Source of the DNA: Bartonella elizabethae F9251 = ATCC 49927 | Lineage (GTDB): Bacteria; Pseudomonadota; Alphaproteobacteria; Rhizobiales; Rhizobiaceae | Assembly (NCBI RefSeq): GCF_000518165.1 | Contig: NZ_JADB01000002.1 | Coordinates: 266,581-323,754 of the forward strand | DNA: 57,174 bases | Direction: 5' to 3' | Shown here: positions 10,548-20,564 of the stretch, one piece after another | Numbering within the stretch: the first letter of the stretch is position 1 | Layout of the letters: every line of letters begins with the position of its first letter | Notes under the pieces: model-generated | What the model saw: only the letters and a program-made list of their open reading frames with translations | What the model was told of the DNA's origin: nothing | The model's database searches: none | Position numbers and translations under genes: made by a program

Positions 10548-10915
10548 ACACATTTCAATTTTCTACATTGTCTAAGACAATGGGTTCCTAATCGTTTCAT
10601 TAAAGAAATGCAAGTGAAACTTGGGGAGTCATAAAAAAAATCTCTTTTTTTTTATGAGATATTAAAAAAAAACTTATAATATATTATGGATGCAGTTGGA
10701 TTTTTGATAGGGTCATTTTTCTGCTGTGATCTTACCACGCAATATGAACGATAGTTAACTTGACGTTTTCGCCTATGAACGATAGTCAGCCAAAAATGAT
10801 ATATGTTTTTGCGGTGGGGGGTAAGATATATACCTGCTGTTGGTTTTTTGTATAAAACGCCGATATGACTGTTGAAAACTATTTCAGATAAACATGATAC
10901 AGCAAGGGTAGATAT
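10548..10915. other. Intergenic region upstream of the efflux operon
   Basis: About 370 bases between the tRNA and the adaptor gene. Its one clear structure is a pair of 13-bp direct repeats (10743-10786), listed separately. Confidence 0.5.
10743..10786. promoter_or_regulatory. Paired 13-bp direct repeat, candidate operator
   Basis: TATGAACGATAGT occurs at 10743-10755 and again at 10774-10786. The copies are 31 bases apart start to start, about three helical turns, placing them on one DNA face. The pair is 130-170 bases upstream of the RND adaptor gene. It suggests binding of a regulator encoded elsewhere, since no regulator gene adjoins the operon. Confidence 0.45.
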
Positions 10916-12055
10916 ATGGCGTTATTAAAAAAGATCTTTCCATTGGTGTTTTTAATTGTTGTTTTAACGGCTACTTATTGGGCTGGAAAACAGAGTGCAG
11001 AACAACCCATTTCTATAGTGAAGAAAACAAGTATATTGTATAAAGCTTCAAAGGGAAAAATGGGAAGACCACCGACGAATGTTGTCGTTGATCTTGTAAG
11101 GGTCCAAGATTTTTATGAACAACTTAACGTTCTAGGGAGTGGACAAGCACTTGCTGAGGTAGATTTAACCCCTTTATCACCAGGTGTTATTGATAGGCTT
11201 TTTGTGTCTGCTGGTACAAAAGTACAAGTGGGAGATGTAATTGCAAAGCTTGATTCTAAAAAGGAGGAAATAGCAGCCGCAAAAGCAAAAGTACAACGTG
11301 ATAATAACGCATTAACGCTTTCGCGGATTCTTAAATTACGTGCTAGCAATACAGCAACAGAAGTGCAAGAACTTACGGCACGCTTAGAGCTAGATAACGC
11401 AAATTTGGTTTTGCGTAACGCTGAGGTAGACCTAGAGCGGCGAACAATTCGTGCACCGATTCCTGGAGTTGTTGGTATTCTACCCGTTGATGCGGGGAAT
11501 AACGTGACCCTTAATACTGTAATAGGCCGTATTGAGAATAGAGAACGTATTTTGGTCGATATATGGGTTCCTGAACGATATGTTTCACGGATTCATAAGG
11601 GAGATGAGGTAACAGCAACATTAACAGCGCAGCCAGATAAAACTTTTGTTGGTCACATTTACGCGATTGATAATGTCGTTGACCCAGAAAGTCGTACACT
11701 TCATGCTCAGATTGAAATCAATAATGAAAAAGATACACTCATGTCTGGTATGTCCTTTTCTGTTGCCTTACAATTCCATGGTGGATCTTTCCCTGTCGTT
11801 AATCCTCTGGCGATTCAATGGAATAATAAAGGGTCATTTGTTTGGCGTGTGAGAGAAGGAAAAGTAGAGCCTATACCCGTATCGATTATTCAGCATAAAG
11901 CAGATCAAGTTTTCGTGAAAGCCTCTTTAGAAAATGGTGATCAAGTTGTCATTCAAGGGGTGCAAATGCTTTATCCAGGAAGTAAAGTAATTATTGATGA
12001 TCCAACGTCCCATCAACAGCAATTATCAGCAGTTTATGGAATGGATATACAATGA
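10916..12055 (+). CDS. RND efflux periplasmic adaptor (membrane fusion protein)
   Basis: A 379-residue AcrA/MdtA-type adaptor that would link the inner-membrane RND pump to an outer-membrane channel. Residues about 6-24 form an N-terminal membrane anchor or signal. The lipoyl-like half-motifs are seen at LSPGVIDRLFVSAGTKVQVGDVIAKLD (cut, about 85-111) and APIPGVVGILPVDAGNNV (about 180-197), with a short coiled hairpin between them and beta-barrel/membrane-proximal domains after. The start has an AGGG ribosome binding site. It overlaps the pump gene by four bases (ATGA), so translation is coupled. No outer-membrane channel gene is in the operon; a TolC-type partner elsewhere is needed. Confidence 0.93.
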   Translation: MALLKKIFPLVFLIVVLTATYWAGKQSAEQPISIVKKTSILYKASKGKMGRPPTNVVVDLVRVQDFYEQLNVLGSGQALAEVDLTPLSPGVIDRLFVSAGTKVQVGDVIAKLDSKKEEIAAAKAKVQRDNNALTLSRILKLRASNTATEVQELTARLELDNANLVLRNAEVDLERRTIRAPIPGVVGILPVDAGNNVTLNTVIGRIENRERILVDIWVPERYVSRIHKGDEVTATLTAQPDKTFVGHIYAIDNVVDPESRTLHAQIEINNEKDTLMSGMSFSVALQFHGGSFPVVNPLAIQWNNKGSFVWRVREGKVEPIPVSIIQHKADQVFVKASLENGDQVVIQGVQMLYPGSKVIIDDPTSHQQQLSAVYGMDIQ

Positions 12056-15000
12056 GCCAAGAATTGAGCACAAAACAGCCAATGTCACAGGCGGAGCTAG
12101 GCGGTCTCATTGCCTTATTTATTCGAAGACCGGTTTTTACTTTTGTTATAAATGCCATGATCATCATTGCAGGATTTGCAGCATGGTTGAATGTTGATGT
12201 ACGGGAACTCCCAGATGTTGATACGCCAGTAACAACGATTGTAACGGTATTTTCTGGAGCGTCGGCGGAAACAATTGATCGTGAAGTGACAAAAGTTATA
12301 GAAGATGCCGTTTCTCGTGTTTCAGGGGTTAAGACGATTTCTTCAACATCTTCTTTTGGACGTTCCCGTGTACAGATTAATTTTAATGTTGGTGTTGATT
12401 TAAATGTAGCGGCATCTGATATCCGTGATGCTCTGTCTCGCATTGCTTATTCTTTACCCAAAAATGCTGATTCACCTTTGATTATTAAAGCAGATTCAAA
12501 TGCTGCTGCCATGATGTATTTGGTTGTGACATCACCAACAATGAGTATTGATGATTTAACAACAGTTGTAGATGATCAGATCGTTGATGCAATTTCTGCG
12601 GTTGATGGCGTTGGTGATGTTCAGGTCGATAGTGCTCGTAAAAAGATTTTTCAGATTGATATAGATCAAGCAAAACTTGCAAGTTATGGATTAACGGTCG
12701 CAGATATTTCACGTGTTCTTGCTGATATGAAAACGGATGTGCCCGTAGGATCACTACGCAATTCTAAACAAACTTTAGTTGTTCGTGCCACTGCACGTTT
12801 AACAACACCAGAATCTTTTGAGCAAGTTATTTTAAAGCCTCATGTACATCTTGGTGATGTGGCGCATGTGACTTTATCACCCGATATAGAAAATGTTATT
12901 CTTCGTATCAACGGAAAGACAGGGATTGGATTAGGTATTGTGCGTAAAGCACAATCCAACACGCTTAACATTTCTACAGGCGTGAGAGCTGTTGTTAATA
13001 ATCTCAAAAGTGTTGTTCCTTCTTCCGTACATATAGACGTTATTAGTGACGATGCAATTTTTATTAAAAGCGCTCTTCATGAGGTTGAGGTTGCGTTGGT
13101 CATTGCTATTTTGAGCGTTATCTTGGTTATTTTTCTTTTTCTCAGAGACATTCGTGTAACGCTGATACCTGCTGTATCTCTTCCCGTCGCTTTGATTGGG
13201 ACCATTGCTGCTATTTATCTTGTAGGGTTTTCATTGAATATTCTCACATTTTTAGGGCTTGTTTTGGCAACAGGGCTTGTTGTGGATGATGCCATTGTTG
13301 TTCTGGAAAATATTGTTCGATGGCGCAATATGGGGATAGGTTCTAGGGCTGCAGCGGTTTTAGGAACCCGTGAAGTCTTTTTTGCTGTTATCGCAACAAC
13401 ATTGACTCTCGTTGCTGTGTTTGTTCCTATTTCTTTTCTTCCTGGACAAGTTGGAGGACTTTTTAGAGAATTTGGTTTTGTTTTGGCAATTTCTATTTTG
13501 CTTTCTTCAATCGTTGCCTTAACACTTTGTCCTATGTTGGCTTCACGTTTTCTCAAAGAACATATTGAGGAGCAAGAGGAAAAAGCCCATCATCACTTTA
13601 CTTTTTTATATAAATGGGGTTCTTTGTTTCATAAGGCCTATACGTACAGTTTGCATAAGTGTTTAGAAAAACCTTGGGCTGTTGTTTTTGCTTCACTTGT
13701 TTTTGCAGCGCTTTGTGTTGGAGGTTATACGAAGTTGCAACAGGAATTAACGCCAGCAGAAGATAGAGCTTTTATCTTTTTGGCCATTAATGGACCACAA
13801 GGTATTTCAACACAATATTTGAACGAGCAAATAGAGCAAATTGAAGAAAGTTTACAGCCATTACGTGATGCAGGTGAGATAGCGAATAGTTTCTCTGTCG
13901 CGGGTATTGGCGGCTCACCCAATACTGCTTTTTTGATTTTATTGCTTTCGTCTTGGGATAAACGTTTACGAAATCAGCAAGAAATTGTGAAAGATGTTAA
14001 TGCAAAGGTTAGGCAAGTTCCAGCAGTTTTTGTGTTTGCTGCACAGGGAAATTCTTTAGGTGTGAGAGGAACGGGGCAAGGGTTACAATTTGCAATTCTT
14101 GGCAATGATTATGCGACATTACAACCTATTGCTGATCAGTTGGTACGTGCTTTACAAGCAGATCCGCGTTTTATTCGCCCACGTCTTACCGTTGATGCTA
14201 CACAACCGCAATTTTTTATTGAAATCAATCGAAAAAAAGCCTCTGATTTAGGGATTGATATCACCAATTTGGGCGATACATTACAAGCAATGTTGGATGG
14301 TAAAAAGATTGGTTCCATTAACGTGGATGATCATTCTTACGATGTTAAATTGATATCGCGTAAAAATCCTATGAAAAGTCCTAGTGATTTAGAAAATATT
14401 TTTTTAAAGACCAAAGACAATCGATATGTTCCTTTGTCGGTTATTGCGCATTTACATGAAAAAGCTATCGCTCCCCAATTAAAACGGGAAAAGCGCATGA
14501 GCGCTGTCATTTTAAGCGCAAATCTTGCTCCAGATATCACTTTAGGGGAAGCTTACCAAACTGTGCAGAAAATTGCTTCTCCTTTGTTATCGAAAGGAAC
14601 CTACGTGGTCCCCTTAGGAGAAGCTGAAACACTTCATGAAACATCTTCCAATTTTATGATTGTTTTCGGCATTGCTTTTTTGATTATTTTATTGGTTTTA
14701 GCGGCTCAATTTGAAAGCTTTATTTCAGGATTCATTATCATGGCTACTGTTCCATTAGGGATTGGTTGTGCTGTGATTGCTATGCTCTTAAGTGGTGTGA
14801 GTCTTAATATTTATAGTCAAATTGGATTAATTTTGTTGATTGGCATTATGGCAAAGAATGGTATTCTGATTGTTGAATTTGCAGATCAATTACGGGATCA
14901 GGGAAGAAGTGTGCGTGAAGCTGTAGAAGAAGCAGCCAATATTCGTCTTCGTCCAGTTTGTATGACAATGATTTGTGCCATTTTAGGCGGTATTCCTTTG

Positions 15001-15189
15001 GTTTTAGCCAAAGGTGCTGGTGCAGAAGCTCGTACAGCTTTAGGCTGGGTTATCGTCGGTGGTTTAGGTTTAGCAACGATTTTTACGCTTTATGTTACAC
15101 CGGTTGTTTATCTTTTTTTAGGGCGTTTTATAAGATCAAAAGCAGAAGAAGATTTGCGCTTAACAAAAGAACTCAATCAAGTTAAATGA
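12052..15189 (+). CDS. RND family multidrug efflux pump, inner-membrane subunit
   Basis: A 1045-residue proton-driven pump of the HAE1/AcrB-MexF type. It has the expected two-fold layout: a transmembrane helix near residues 28-46, a large periplasmic loop, a helix bundle, then the same again. Proton-relay residues are visible as D412-D413 in GLVVDDAIVVLEN (TM4) and K935 in GIMAKNGILIVEF (TM10). The N-terminal periplasmic segment LPDVDTPVTTIVTVFSGAS is characteristic. It forms an operon with the adaptor gene through an ATGA overlap. Substrate cannot be read from sequence; the length and DD/K motifs indicate drug export rather than metal export. Confidence 0.94.
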   Translation: MSQELSTKQPMSQAELGGLIALFIRRPVFTFVINAMIIIAGFAAWLNVDVRELPDVDTPVTTIVTVFSGASAETIDREVTKVIEDAVSRVSGVKTISSTSSFGRSRVQINFNVGVDLNVAASDIRDALSRIAYSLPKNADSPLIIKADSNAAAMMYLVVTSPTMSIDDLTTVVDDQIVDAISAVDGVGDVQVDSARKKIFQIDIDQAKLASYGLTVADISRVLADMKTDVPVGSLRNSKQTLVVRATARLTTPESFEQVILKPHVHLGDVAHVTLSPDIENVILRINGKTGIGLGIVRKAQSNTLNISTGVRAVVNNLKSVVPSSVHIDVISDDAIFIKSALHEVEVALVIAILSVILVIFLFLRDIRVTLIPAVSLPVALIGTIAAIYLVGFSLNILTFLGLVLATGLVVDDAIVVLENIVRWRNMGIGSRAAAVLGTREVFFAVIATTLTLVAVFVPISFLPGQVGGLFREFGFVLAISILLSSIVALTLCPMLASRFLKEHIEEQEEKAHHHFTFLYKWGSLFHKAYTYSLHKCLEKPWAVVFASLVFAALCVGGYTKLQQELTPAEDRAFIFLAINGPQGISTQYLNEQIEQIEESLQPLRDAGEIANSFSVAGIGGSPNTAFLILLLSSWDKRLRNQQEIVKDVNAKVRQVPAVFVFAAQGNSLGVRGTGQGLQFAILGNDYATLQPIADQLVRALQADPRFIRPRLTVDATQPQFFIEINRKKASDLGIDITNLGDTLQAMLDGKKIGSINVDDHSYDVKLISRKNPMKSPSDLENIFLKTKDNRYVPLSVIAHLHEKAIAPQLKREKRMSAVILSANLAPDITLGEAYQTVQKIASPLLSKGTYVVPLGEAETLHETSSNFMIVFGIAFLIILLVLAAQFESFISGFIIMATVPLGIGCAVIAMLLSGVSLNIYSQIGLILLIGIMAKNGILIVEFADQLRDQGRSVREAVEEAANIRLRPVCMTMICAILGGIPLVLAKGAGAEARTALGWVIVGGLGLATIFTLYVTPVVYLFLGRFIRSKAEEDLRLTKELNQVK

Positions 15190-15379
15190 TGGTTCGAGTA
15201 GTAAAGATTTGAAAGTTGATTCTTGTAAAAATATCATTTTTAGCTCTTATTTTTTTTACTTTTATATTTCTTCATTTTTTGTGTGAGCAGTGAAAAGATT
15301 GAGCAATCAAGGAGGTGTTTTCTACTTTGGTATTGTTTGGACAGAGATTTCATGATCAATAACCGTATAGGATAAGCTT

Positions 15380-17044
15380 ATGGCAGATAGCTTTTCGATT
15401 CGAAATGAAAAGGCTTTTGAAGCCGCATTAAGAGCTTTAAAAAACCATGCTGCAAAGGATGGAGTCTGTGATATTCGTCAGCATTTTTTGGAAGATGATC
15501 AGCGTTTTTCCCATTTTTCTCTCAGACTTGATGATCTTCTTTTTGATTTTTCAAAATGTGGTGTAACATTCAAAACATTGAAACTTCTAGATGATTTAGC
15601 TGTCGCAGCAGATGTGTTGGGGCGGCGTGATGCAATGTTTTCAGGCCAAGCTATTAATACAACTGAAAAACGCTCCGTTCTTCATATAGCATTACGTTTA
15701 CCTGCCGATGAAATTTTCATGCTGGATGGTCATAATCTTATTGGCGATATTCAAGACGTCCTTAAAGATATGGAGAGATTTTCTGAAAAGGTACGTGATG
15801 GCAGCTATAAGGGAAGTAGTGGAAAGAGAATAAGGGATATTGTTAATATTGGTATTGGGGGCTCTGATCTTGGTCCTGCAATGGTCACCTATGCTTTAAA
15901 ACCTTATCATGATGGTCCACGTTGTCATTTTGTTTCTAACGCTGACAGTGCTCATATTTCTGATACTCTCTCTCTTTTGAATCCAGCGACAACGCTTTTT
16001 GTTATTGCTTCTAAAACTTTTACAACGGCTGAAACAATGGTCAATGCTCAAGTTGCACGTCAGTGGATTTGTTCACATTTAGGGAAACAAGCTATTCACA
16101 CACATTTTGTTGCTGTTTCGAGTGCGCTTGATAAAGTGGCAGAATTTGGCATAGATTCCACAAGAGTTTTTAAATTTTGGGATTGGGTTGGAGGACGTTA
16201 TTCAATTTGGTCCGCCATTGGGCTTGTTGTTATGTTTGCAGTAGGGGGGCGAAACTTTCGCCAATTTCTCAATGGTGCTTTACAAATGGACCAACATTTT
16301 AAAACCATGCCTTTGCATAAAAATATCCCTATTCGATTTGCTCTTTTAGGGTTCTGGCATCGTGTTATTTGTGGTTATTCATCACGCTCTATCATTCCCT
16401 ATGCACAGCGCTTAATACATTTTCCAGCTTATTTACAACAGCTTGATATGGAATCAAATGGGAAGCAAGTCTCGCTGGATGGAAAACCACTCAATTTTTC
16501 AAGTGGTCCGATCGTTTGGGGTGATTCAGGAACAAATAGCCAACATGCTTTTTTTCAGCTTCTGCATCAAGGAACCGATGTTGTTCCTGTAGAATTTATT
16601 TTATTTATAAAAGGGCATGAGAAAAATTTACATTCTATGTATGAGATGTTGCTAGCAAATGGTTTAGCGCAATCAAAAGCCTTGATGAAAGGACGTAGTG
16701 TTGAAGATGCTCGGCATATCTTGATAAAAAATGGCGTTGATGAACGTGAAGCAGATTATTTAGCACTTCATAAAAGCTTTAAAGGAAATCGCCCCAGCAT
16801 GACGCTGGTTCAAGATTCATTAACCCCGTTTACACTCGGTCGTCTCATTGCGCTTTATGAACATCGTACTTTTGTTGAAGGTGTTTTAATGAATATTAAT
16901 TCATTTGATCAATGGGGTGTTGAACTTGGTAAAGAATTAGCAGATGAGTTACTCCCCATTCTTCGTGGAGAAAGTAAAGCGGATAATCGCGATAATTCAA
17001 CATTAGGATTGCTCGCCCATATTCAAGCAAGACGTGCAAAATAA
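15380..17044 (+). CDS. pgi: Glucose-6-phosphate isomerase
   Basis: Pgi interconverts glucose 6-phosphate and fructose 6-phosphate. The 554-residue length is normal. Motifs seen in order are NIGIGGSDLGPAMV (about 154-167), VIASKTFTTAETMVN (about 210-224), the signature GGRYSIWSAIGL (about 271-282), MESNGKQV and GDSGTNSQHAFFQLLHQGT (the His of the catalytic pair). The start fits the family and has AGGA upstream. Downstream is decayed DNA. Confidence 0.97.
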   Translation: MADSFSIRNEKAFEAALRALKNHAAKDGVCDIRQHFLEDDQRFSHFSLRLDDLLFDFSKCGVTFKTLKLLDDLAVAADVLGRRDAMFSGQAINTTEKRSVLHIALRLPADEIFMLDGHNLIGDIQDVLKDMERFSEKVRDGSYKGSSGKRIRDIVNIGIGGSDLGPAMVTYALKPYHDGPRCHFVSNADSAHISDTLSLLNPATTLFVIASKTFTTAETMVNAQVARQWICSHLGKQAIHTHFVAVSSALDKVAEFGIDSTRVFKFWDWVGGRYSIWSAIGLVVMFAVGGRNFRQFLNGALQMDQHFKTMPLHKNIPIRFALLGFWHRVICGYSSRSIIPYAQRLIHFPAYLQQLDMESNGKQVSLDGKPLNFSSGPIVWGDSGTNSQHAFFQLLHQGTDVVPVEFILFIKGHEKNLHSMYEMLLANGLAQSKALMKGRSVEDARHILIKNGVDEREADYLALHKSFKGNRPSMTLVQDSLTPFTLGRLIALYEHRTFVEGVLMNINSFDQWGVELGKELADELLPILRGESKADNRDNSTLGLLAHIQARRAK

Positions 17045-17565
17045 ATATAATTTGATCATAGGTTTTGACGGTAGAGTGAGAGAAAAATATGAGACAATTC
17101 TCTATTTTACTCTGGACTCCCTTATTTTTGAATTGGATTTTTGCAATAAATCAAAAAAAGAACAAAAAACAGATTTTACAGGTTCCATACAGTGTTTGTG
17201 AAACAATTATTCATGTGAAAAAAGGCTTTAAATGCTGTGCTATCAGTAAGAGATAGATATTTTATGAGAAGATCTTCTACCTCTAGAGAGGTATTTTCCG
17301 AACTCATGGGTTTAAGTTATCACTTTGGGGTATAGAATGATTATGAGGGATTATCAGAGAGGATTGGACGGGAAATTTAAAAAAGCTTATCCAGAGAATC
17401 TGATTGAGTGGTTATGGAAACTTTAGCAATGAAGTTGGATTTGTCTCGTGTTGCTACCCAATCTTGTTGTGGTGAGCCTGAATTTAGAAGATCTGGCTGC
17501 TGGAAGTTTTTATAATTATCATAAGAGAAATAAAAATATTCCTTTTTGTCCCGTGTATAAAGGGA

Positions 17566-17823
17566 ATGCTATTTGTATTTGTCATTCGTAGTACCATTGT
17601 GCGACATACTTCAGATGGTTTTCATTTGAAATATGCCTTAGAAAATTATTTAGTAAAGGAGCGTCTCCATACGTATTGGAAAGCCGTTTTCTATTCTTTA
17701 TTTCAATTTATGAGCACCACACTGTCTCGTATAGAATTATACACTGTCTCGTATAGAATTATACTGATAGATGATTTGCAAAAAATAAATTATCTACAAC
17801 GCATTTATACTAAAATTTTATGA
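17566..17823 (+). pseudogene. Possible gene remnant, unidentified
   Basis: An open frame of 85 codons whose middle (RHTSDGFHLKYALENYLVKE) looks protein-like, without a good ribosome binding site. Its C-terminal part is altered by a 22-bp tandem duplication, which is not a multiple of three. I do not recognise the family; a relic is more likely than a gene. Confidence 0.25.
17719..17766. repeat. 22-bp tandem duplication
   Basis: ACACTGTCTCGTATAGAATT plus AT is present at 17719-17740 and repeated exactly at 17741-17762, with four more matching bases. It looks like a recent replication-slippage event. Confidence 0.9.
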
Positions 17824-18469
17824 AAAATCAGAATTTAGTATCGAGCTATATTCGATAATGGAGAAAAGCATAAAACGGCTTAGCATTTTGCTTGAAAATG
17901 AGAGAACGATTGCGTAATTCTGTTTTTCCTATGATTTTGATTGGATGCTTGACAAGTTTTTGTGCAAGCGGTGTACTATCTATTTACTTAAAAAGCTTAG
18001 AAATAAGAGAAAGTGCTGTGTGAACGATATTCAATGATTACACACTTTTTTGTGATTATAAGAAGAGAGAAAAATTTAGAATAAATACTCATAATATTCA
18101 TTCTAAATGCGCATATTGTATGAAAAAAGCTCGGGGCCTGTTAATATAAAAACTCTGATGGTGATAAAACGCATTGAGCCTGTTAATAAACGGAATTGCA
18201 AAGAGCTCTATGGTCACCATTATTTCTAAAACTCTATTAAAGGCTGGTGATTGGCAAAAGTTCTTCATAATATTTGAAGAGATATTTTATACCAGATCAG
18301 GAAATCTAAAGATCGTAAGAGGAGAAGCCTAGAAATTATAAAATTCGTGGGAATCTAATACCAATTTCTAGGGATGCATAATGACAGGCATAGATGGACG
18401 CAAACTAACCAATTGCAAACCACAAGAAACCTGCAAATACTGAGCATAGACAAGTTCGTTTTAAGTCAA

Positions 18470-18559
18470 TGGCGGAGAGAGAGGGATTTGAACCCTCGAT
18501 AGAGTCACCCCTATGCCGCATTTCGAGTGCGGTGCTTTCAACCACTCAGCCACCTCTCC
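18470..18559 (-). tRNA. tRNA-Ser (anticodon CGA)
   Basis: On the minus strand the molecule begins GGAGAGGTGGCTGAGTGG and has anticodon stem CCGCA/TGCGG with loop CTCGAAA (anticodon CGA). A long variable arm and T-loop GTTCAAATC follow, with an encoded CCA (complement of 18470-18472). The long variable arm and acceptor match serine tRNAs, as does the second serine tRNA at 23522. Confidence 0.97.
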
Positions 18560-18853
18560 ATATGAAGTGCAACAAAAATGCCCACTATTTAAGTTAAGTA
18601 TAGTATATGATGGGTAGATAACCTTCAATTGTTTTTGGTACAACCTTTTTTTCTTTTTTATGGGACTTTATTGACAGAGAATAGAAATTCCTTCATATAG
18701 GTAGAATGTGAGCGTGGAGAAATCTGCGTATTTTTGTTTTGAGGAAGGTTTTATCCTTCTTTAAGATTGGTTACGACTGATAAAAAGCAGCCTATTTTCC
18801 CTTATTTCAAGGTAAAAATTAAATAAGAGCTGGAGTGAACGGAAGGATAAAAA

Positions 18854-19330
18854 ATGTTCGCAGTCATTAAAACCGGTGGTAAGCAATACCGCATTGTTGC
18901 TAACCAAGTGGTAAAAGTTGAAAAAGTTATTGGAAATGCGGGTGATGTTGTTGAATTCAATGATATCTTGATGGTTGGGCAAGAAGGTAGTGCAGTTATC
19001 GGAACTCCTGTCGTTGGTGATGCGTTGGTGACAGCTGAGATTTTAGAACAGACACGTGGGCGCAAGGTTATCGCGTTTAAGAAACGCCGCCGTCAAAATT
19101 CTAAACGTACGCGTGGTCATCGTCAAGAATTTACAACACTGCGTGTTTTAGAGATTTTAATGGGTGGTTCAAAGCCTAAAAAAGCAGCTGCAAAACCCAT
19201 AAAAGAGCAAGAAACGGCAGCAAAAGAAACAAAAGATACTGCTGTTGAGAAGAAGGCTGAAAAAAAGACTGAAAAAAAGACTGCATCGCAGAAGAAAGCG
19301 GCTGTAGCATCAAAAAGTAAGAAAGATTAA
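18854..19330 (+). CDS. rplU: 50S ribosomal protein L21 with long basic tail
   Basis: The first about 103 residues are L21 ([14 protein letters not shown] at the start, [20 protein letters not shown] in the middle). The family is usually about 103 residues; here a tail of about 55 residues rich in Lys, Ala, Thr and Glu follows. Such tails are common in Rhizobiales L21 and are probably disordered. GGAAGG upstream gives a good ribosome binding site. It is 12 bases before rpmA, the usual rplU-rpmA operon. The obg gene that often follows is not here. Confidence 0.96.
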   Translation: MFAVIKTGGKQYRIVANQVVKVEKVIGNAGDVVEFNDILMVGQEGSAVIGTPVVGDALVTAEILEQTRGRKVIAFKKRRRQNSKRTRGHRQEFTTLRVLEILMGGSKPKKAAAKPIKEQETAAKETKDTAVEKKAEKKTEKKTASQKKAAVASKSKKD

Positions 19331-19342
19331 AGGAGAGCGTCT

Positions 19343-19612
19343 ATGGCACATAAAAAAGCTGGTGGTTCCTCGCGTAATGGTCGCGATTCAGAATCGAAAC
19401 GTCTAGGCGTTAAAAAATTTGGTGGTGAAACGGTTATTGCTGGAAATATTATCGTCCGTCAGCGTGGTACGCGTTGGCATGCTGGTGACAATGTCGGTAT
19501 GGGAAAAGACCATACGCTTTTTGCCCTATCAAAAGGAAAGGTTTCTTTTCAGCGCAAAGCAGGTAACCGTGCCTATGTTTCAGTCATTCCTGTAGTGGAG
19601 GTAGCAGAGTAA
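19343..19612 (+). CDS. rpmA: 50S ribosomal protein L27
   Basis: The 89-residue protein begins [20 protein letters not shown] and continues [20 protein letters not shown], the L27 signature. The N-terminal tail reaches the peptidyl-transferase centre. No extra N-terminal leader like that of Firmicutes is present. It has an AGGAG ribosome binding site between it and rplU, and a strong terminator about 80 bases downstream ends the operon. Confidence 0.97.
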   Translation: MAHKKAGGSSRNGRDSESKRLGVKKFGGETVIAGNIIVRQRGTRWHAGDNVGMGKDHTLFALSKGKVSFQRKAGNRAYVSVIPVVEVAE

Positions 19613-19690
19613 TCTGTAGCATTTTCTCTAACAATCAACTGGAGTTTCATTGGATTGCAGTTGTAGTTTTAAAGTATTAATAAGCTCTAA

Positions 19691-19727
19691 AAGGGAAAGA
19701 TAAATGTTATCTTTCCCTTATTTTATT
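19691..19727 (+). terminator. Rho-independent terminator of rplU-rpmA
   Basis: AAGGGAAAGATAA (19691-19703) and TTATCTTTCCCTT (19707-19719) form a perfect 13-bp stem with a 3-base loop, followed by a T-rich ATTTTATT tract. Confidence 0.9.
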
Positions 19728-19730
19728 GGT

Positions 19731-20534
19731 CATATGATAAATCTAGAAAATATACGGAAAACAAAAAAGGTAAAATTGAGGAAATGAATTTTCTCAATAA
19801 GGGGGAGAATTTTTGCTGTGTTGTGTTTGCATTGAAGGTATTGATGTTATGATGGAATTTATTGGTAAATTTGTGTATGATAAATAATGAGAAAAATTTA
19901 CTTCCTTTTTATATATAAAGAAGGGCCTCGTGACAGATGATGGTGTTGGGGGATGTGCGTTCTTTGCAAATGTGTAACAGAGAGCATTATGTGTTTGCGA
20001 TATTGATTGAAGCAAAGGATTAGCTTAAAATATATCACTGTTACATAATTGGTGGATGAGTATCGTAGGGCGAGTTGCATAGAATTTTAAAGATAATAAG
20101 TTGTATAGAGTCATTTTAATGGTGTAATAAATTCATAAGAGGGACACAGTAAATTAAATCAGTTTGGAGGAAGAGTTAAACTGTTAGCTGAGTTACAGAT
20201 GATTGAAAAGGATGCTTTCTTATAGGGAGAATAATAGTAAGTTATGTTGAATAACTTGGGATAAAGGGAGCGTTTTAAAAACATAGTTTTTCAGGTGATT
20301 GGGGCTGTAAAAATTGAGGTTTTGTCTTTGTAAAGTAAGAGTTAAGAATCAGATTTGCTTATGATGGCTTAAGCAACCCGCGGGATTATAGTATCCAATT
20401 GTTTTATAGGTTATATTGAGGTACTTAAGCACCTCACTTAGCTCTATTGAATTGCGTGAAACAAAAAATCGTGATGATATATACCTCTTGTATTTTTGAA
20501 AATGGGGCTTTGAAATGAAATTTATCAGGGATAT
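19731..20534. other. Gene-free region upstream of the PTS fusion gene
   Basis: About 800 bases without a supported gene. It presumably holds the promoter of the downstream phosphotransferase gene, but no clear signal is seen. Confidence 0.45.
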
Positions 20535-20564
20535 TTGTATTCGAGTGTGAGGCAGTTTGAATTC

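Larger units (their letters stand above)
17045..18469. other. 1.4 kb decayed gap
   Basis: No intact gene. Fragments that look once-coding occur at about 17340-17520 (short frames MRDYQRGLDGKFKKAYPENL and MKLDLSRVATQSCC) and 17566-17823. A 22-bp tandem duplication sits inside the last one. GCCTGTTAATA occurs twice 40 bases apart near 18137 and 18177. Confidence 0.45.

Noticed and set aside
18137..18187. GCCTGTTAATA occurring twice, with a similar GCCTGTTAA near 37770
   Set aside because: Too short and without symmetry or consistent gene context to call a repeat family.
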